Assembly: GCA_020342115.1 (NCBI GenBank)
Contig: CP070841.1
Span: 2,755,497 to 2,799,506, forward strand
Direction of reading: 5' to 3'
DNA length: 44,010 nt
Source of the DNA: Spirochaetota bacterium
GTDB taxonomy: Bacteria > Spirochaetota > B62-G9 > DRHN01
Both the position numbers and the translations under genes were made by a program. Below are positions 41,181 to 44,010 of the stretch, one piece after another. Numbering within the stretch: the first letter of the stretch is position 1; every line of letters begins with the position of its first letter. The notes under the pieces were generated by a model, which had not been told where the DNA came from, made no database searches, and saw nothing but the letters and a program-made list of their open reading frames with translations.

Positions 41181-41209
41181 AGTATCGTACATAACTCAGT
41201 ATATGTCAA
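41181..41209 (-). promoter_or_regulatory. Promoter of the aroF-tyrA operon
   Basis: On the minus strand TTGACA (41204-41209, perfect) and GATACT (41181-41186, 4 of 6) are 17 bp apart. The -35 overlaps the TGA stop of the upstream membrane-protein gene. Transcription would start near 41174, giving a leader of about 160 nt. Confidence 0.75.
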
Positions 41210-42237
41210 GCAACATCGAGTTTGCTATATCGGGAAGACACTTCCTTAAGTGCCGTATTTATCAGACCAAAACCCACAGATAAACCTGGAAATAGAAAGA
41301 AAGTAAAAAAGGATCCTAGCAAAAGCAGGATAAGCCATCCAAGCGCCTCCATGGTATACATAAAATTGTCGAAGCTCACAAAAAGAGACTTCTTCATTAC
41401 TTTCCATATGGATTCCTCCCTGCTCAGAACGAGAAGTGGGTAAACCCAAAACAGTACAAGGAGAAAGAACAGAAACATCCATAAATTTATTGCTGCAATG
41501 AAAACAGAAATATCGCTAGATATAATGAATATATAGAAGTATACGTTTGCAGCAATTGCTCCGATCACAATTGAAAAAAATAGTGAAACCGAGAGAGATC
41601 GTAAGAAATGCCTTTTAATCGCACGAAAGAGATATCGAAGGTTCTTAGGCTCATGAAAGACAATCCGCTGGGTGTAATCGTTTATCCCTCCAAGGGCGCC
41701 AGCAAGTGCAATAAAACTTAAAACCATCAGGACAGCGTGGATTACAATAGATTGCCTGCTAAGTCCGGTCCTGTCATTATGGAATATGACCTCTACAGCT
41801 CCCTCCTTAACACTATCTATCCTGAGTGTTGCAACCTCTTCGCCATTTTTATCCTTAACCTTAAGAGGTTCGTTAGAAAAAGGGATAGTGCTCAAGCCAA
41901 GCGCTTCTATTTCAAGAACAGCATGGTCACCAAGAAAGACACTCTTTCTCACCTTATTGAAAGCATCTCTCTCAAAAATATATACAAGGTCACCTCTTTT
42001 ACCACGATCTAACCGGCCAGGAGAAATAACAACAACAGCAAGCCTTCGATACTCTGGATTCGCATCTAACACCGAGATGTTCATAGTATCGATATAATGA
42101 ATTCCTACAGGCACCATCCTCACAAGTGTGTACAGAAGAAGGAGAGTTGGAGCAAGAAGTATCAGATTTATCAGGATAAAATTTCTCATGTTGTTGAAGG
42201 TTAAAAATTGAAACTTGACGCGTGTAGATCTGATCAT
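41206..42237 (-). CDS. Multi-pass membrane protein, DUF624/YesL-like
   Basis: This protein of about 343 residues has five or so membrane segments: one near the N-terminus (about 20-42, ILINLILLAPTLLLLYTLV), then an outside beta-rich region with RGDLVYIFERDAFNKV, and four more from about 165 on (VLMVLSFIALAGALGG, LFFSIVIGAIAANVYFYIFII, LWMFLFFLLVLFWVYPLLVL, LGWLILLLLGSFFTFFLFPGL). The C-terminal half resembles the DUF624 (YesL) family of unknown function. Two starts are possible, ATG 42237 and ATG 42189; neither has a clear ribosome-binding site. The second would begin just before the first membrane segment. Its stop codon overlaps the -35 element of the aroF promoter, so it may be read together with aroF only through the terminator. 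Function is unknown. Confidence 0.7.
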   Translation of the reverse strand: MIRSTRVKFQFLTFNNMRNFILINLILLAPTLLLLYTLVRMVPVGIHYIDTMNISVLDANPEYRRLAVVVISPGRLDRGKRGDLVYIFERDAFNKVRKSVFLGDHAVLEIEALGLSTIPFSNEPLKVKDKNGEEVATLRIDSVKEGAVEVIFHNDRTGLSRQSIVIHAVLMVLSFIALAGALGGINDYTQRIVFHEPKNLRYLFRAIKRHFLRSLSVSLFFSIVIGAIAANVYFYIFIISSDISVFIAAINLWMFLFFLLVLFWVYPLLVLSREESIWKVMKKSLFVSFDNFMYTMEALGWLILLLLGSFFTFFLFPGLSVGFGLINTALKEVSSRYSKLDVA

Positions 42238-42388
42238 GATAAATAATATATTCCAAGTTACAAGAGAGGATAATTATTTTTTTAGATTGTATTATAAAGA
42301 CCTCGTTTGCTATATTAGAGCGAATGCATGGATTAAGACAATTTAAACCAATAAGAAAGAGATTAAAAAAAAGTAATCTTATGTTAGT

Positions 42389-42436
42389 GGGCTTCGACTA
42401 ATAATCTATCTATTAAATTTTAACATCTCGAAGCCC
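42389..42436. repeat. 9-bp inverted repeat before the nucleoside kinase gene
   Basis: GGGCTTCGA (42389-42397) and TCGAAGCCC (42428-42436) are exact reverse complements separated by 30 AT-rich bases, ending 21 bp before the kinase ATG. It may be an RNA structure in the 5' leader that hides the start, since no ribosome-binding site is visible, or a protein site. Confidence 0.5.
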
Positions 42437-42457
42437 CCCATATTATATAATCTGCAT

Positions 42458-44010
42458 ATGAAAGAAAAAGAGATGATAACAATTGATGTAGAGGGCCATG
42501 GTAAAGTAGAGACCGCCCGTGGAATTAGTCTCCTCGAGATAATAGAGAAGATTAGTATGGTCGAAAAACCGCACGTACCTGTGGTTGGGGCTCTATACAA
42601 CAACCGCATAATGGGGCTCGAATACCAGCTGAAAAGGAACTGCAAGATAAAATTTCTCTCCACAGATAGTGAAGAGGGGTTGTCTATCTATAGCCAGAGC
42701 CTATCTGTCCTCCTACATGCAGCTTTCATAGATATAATGGGGAGCAGAGCAAGGCTCAAAATAGAACACTCACTTAACAAAGGATACTTTTACTCGCATA
42801 TAAACAATGACACATTAACCGACAAATCAGTAAAAAAGATTGAAGAACAGATGAAAAATTTGGTTGATGAGGACATACCCTTTGAAAAGTATGAATATGA
42901 GGTAGAAGATGCACTTGATATCTTTCGGAGCATTGGTGCATGGGACCGATACTACCTCCTCAAATATTCAGATAAATTAAAAATAATCATCTATAGGCTA
43001 AAAGAATGTATCTATCTTGCTCAGGGGCCTGTTGTGCCGAGCACGGGATATCTCAAGCTTTTTGCGCTTCAGTACTACCCGCCAGGACTTATACTCAAAT
43101 TTCCCCAGGCTCATGATCCAGAGCATCTTCCGGAGTCTATTGAACAACGAAAGCTTTTTCAGATATACTCTGAGCAGAGAGAATGGAGCAAGATCCTCGA
43201 TGTCGATTCAGCTGGTAAGCTCAACCGTTTAATTATCAAGGGAAAGATAGATAACCTGATCTGGGTAACAGAAGGCTTGCATGAGAAGAAGATTGCACAG
43301 TTTGCAGATACCATAACTAAAAATGTGACCAAACGGAGAATTATTCTTCTTGCAGGCCCTACTTCTTCAGGAAAAACAACATTTGCTAAACGCCTTACTG
43401 TACAACTCCTTGCTAATGGCATAAATCCTCAGGTGCTTTCATTGGATAATTATTATCTGCCAAGGGAAAACATGCCGCGTGATGATAGTGGAAATCCAGA
43501 CTATGAGAGCCTTTATGCGCTTGATGTCGAGCTGATCAACCGACATCTTAAGCTACTTATTGAGGGGAAAGAGATCGATGTACCCAGATATGAGTTCAAA
43601 ACGGGAAGGAGAACGGATGTTGTACAGCCCCTCAAGCTCATAAAAAATCAGGTTGTAATCATCGAAGGAATACATGCACTTAATGAGCAGCTTACACCTC
43701 ATATATCGAGGGCAGATAAGTATAAAATCTACATCAGTGTACTCACCCAGCTCAATATAGATGTGATCTCGAGAATTCCAACAGCTATGGTCAGGCTCAT
43801 AAGAAGGATAGTGAGAGACAACCGGTATCGGGGTTACTCTGCCAGGGAAACAATAGGGTGGTGGCCGTTGGTGAGAAAAGGAGAAGATCTGCACATATTT
43901 CCCTTTGGTGAGGAAGCGGATATGATGTTTAACTCCTCACTGGTTTATGAGATGCCTGTTCTGAGAGGATATGCAGAGCCTCTATTGAAAGATATCGATG
44001 AGGAAGATGA
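42458..44010 (+). CDS. Nucleoside (uridine) kinase with N-terminal TGS/ThrRS-like region, partial
   Basis: 517 codons are present; the gene runs past the window edge. Residues about 6-75 (IDVEGHGKVETARGISLLEIIEKI) form a TGS-like domain, and about 75-240 resemble the second additional domain of threonyl-tRNA synthetase (SLNKGYFYSHI, DEDIPFEKYEYEVEDALDIF). The kinase domain begins near 285 with a Walker A motif GPTSSGKTTFAK (about 297-308), followed by LSLDNYYLPRENMPRDDSGNPDYES and a PRYEFKTGRR-type substrate segment, as in uridine kinases. This fused form occurs in several anaerobes and spirochaetes and is annotated as a nucleoside kinase; it phosphorylates a nucleoside with ATP or GTP. The ATG at 42458 has no ribosome-binding site and follows a large inverted repeat. 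Confidence 0.88.
   Translation, partial: MKEKEMITIDVEGHGKVETARGISLLEIIEKISMVEKPHVPVVGALYNNRIMGLEYQLKRNCKIKFLSTDSEEGLSIYSQSLSVLLHAAFIDIMGSRARLKIEHSLNKGYFYSHINNDTLTDKSVKKIEEQMKNLVDEDIPFEKYEYEVEDALDIFRSIGAWDRYYLLKYSDKLKIIIYRLKECIYLAQGPVVPSTGYLKLFALQYYPPGLILKFPQAHDPEHLPESIEQRKLFQIYSEQREWSKILDVDSAGKLNRLIIKGKIDNLIWVTEGLHEKKIAQFADTITKNVTKRRIILLAGPTSSGKTTFAKRLTVQLLANGINPQVLSLDNYYLPRENMPRDDSGNPDYESLYALDVELINRHLKLLIEGKEIDVPRYEFKTGRRTDVVQPLKLIKNQVVIIEGIHALNEQLTPHISRADKYKIYISVLTQLNIDVISRIPTAMVRLIRRIVRDNRYRGYSARETIGWWPLVRKGEDLHIFPFGEEADMMFNSSLVYEMPVLRGYAEPLLKDIDEED

Noticed and set aside
41015-41209. T-box riboswitch in front of aroF
   Set aside because: The conserved T-box (AGGGTGGNACCGCG) and specifier-loop elements are absent; the Tyr-rich ORF explains the terminator better.

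Overview
This window is a stretch of chromosome from a diderm, anaerobic bacterium. No rRNA, tRNA, CRISPR array or intact mobile element could be recognised. A diderm envelope is indicated by several lipobox lipoproteins and by a predicted outer-membrane beta-barrel protein that ends in phenylalanine (13719-15290). Anaerobic metabolism is indicated by a single-chain pyruvate:ferredoxin oxidoreductase (25975-29547). The very long membrane-anchored coiled-coil protein with a small C-terminal helix-turn-helix, the LPP20-like lipoproteins and the TPR/SpoIIE-phosphatase genes resemble what is seen in Spirochaetota. That placement is an inference and was not tested by a search. TAG, TAA and TGA are all used as stops; TTG starts are fairly common.

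Layout. 1-192: non-coding DNA with nested inverted repeats. 193-1970 (-): exported SagB-like nitroreductase and aroC. 2099-5627 (+): DUF123 protein, polyprenyl diphosphate synthase, ispH and mtnA. 5685-7073 (-): cysS, then an HD-domain protein (+). 7835-10672 (-): two LPP20-like lipoprotein genes, one split by an in-frame TAG. 10884-13217 (-): hybrid sensor kinase with an MshEN-like N-terminus. 13428-17246: a small RWYD-repeat protein, a beta-barrel protein and a family-5 solute-binding lipoprotein; the last two are divergent and share a spacer with two operator-like repeats. 17243-21825: P-loop kinase, archaeal-type AspRS, PPP phosphatase, degenerate DUF2064 protein and trxB. 21860-25159 (-): coiled-coil giant. 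25160-25974: a gene-poor 0.8 kb with a probable decayed exported-protein gene. 25975-36316 (-): nifJ, then a partner-switching module (RsbW-like kinase, STAS protein, SpoIIE-type phosphatase with a beta-propeller sensor) and a TPR protein. 36438-37262 (+): HAD phosphatase. 37304-42237 (-): membrane protein, then aroF, tyrA, an NlpC/P60-like lipoprotein and a J-domain protein. 42458-end (+): nucleoside kinase, cut by the window edge.

The most notable find is in front of aroF. A consensus-like promoter (TTGACA-N17-GATACT) is followed by a 20-codon leader ORF with five Tyr codons in six positions plus one Phe, then a perfect 8-bp GC-rich hairpin with a T6 tract directly before the aroF ribosome-binding site. 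A segment overlapping the leader stop codon can pair with the 5' arm of the terminator. This is the architecture of a ribosome-mediated tyrosine attenuator controlling DAHP synthase and prephenate dehydrogenase. Other points worth a second look are the TAG-split lipoprotein, the c-di-GMP-type input motif on a histidine kinase, the two-sensor SpoIIE phosphatase, the mixed-signature AspRS, mtnA next to isoprenoid genes, and operator-like repeats at 15362-15417 and 29712-29728.
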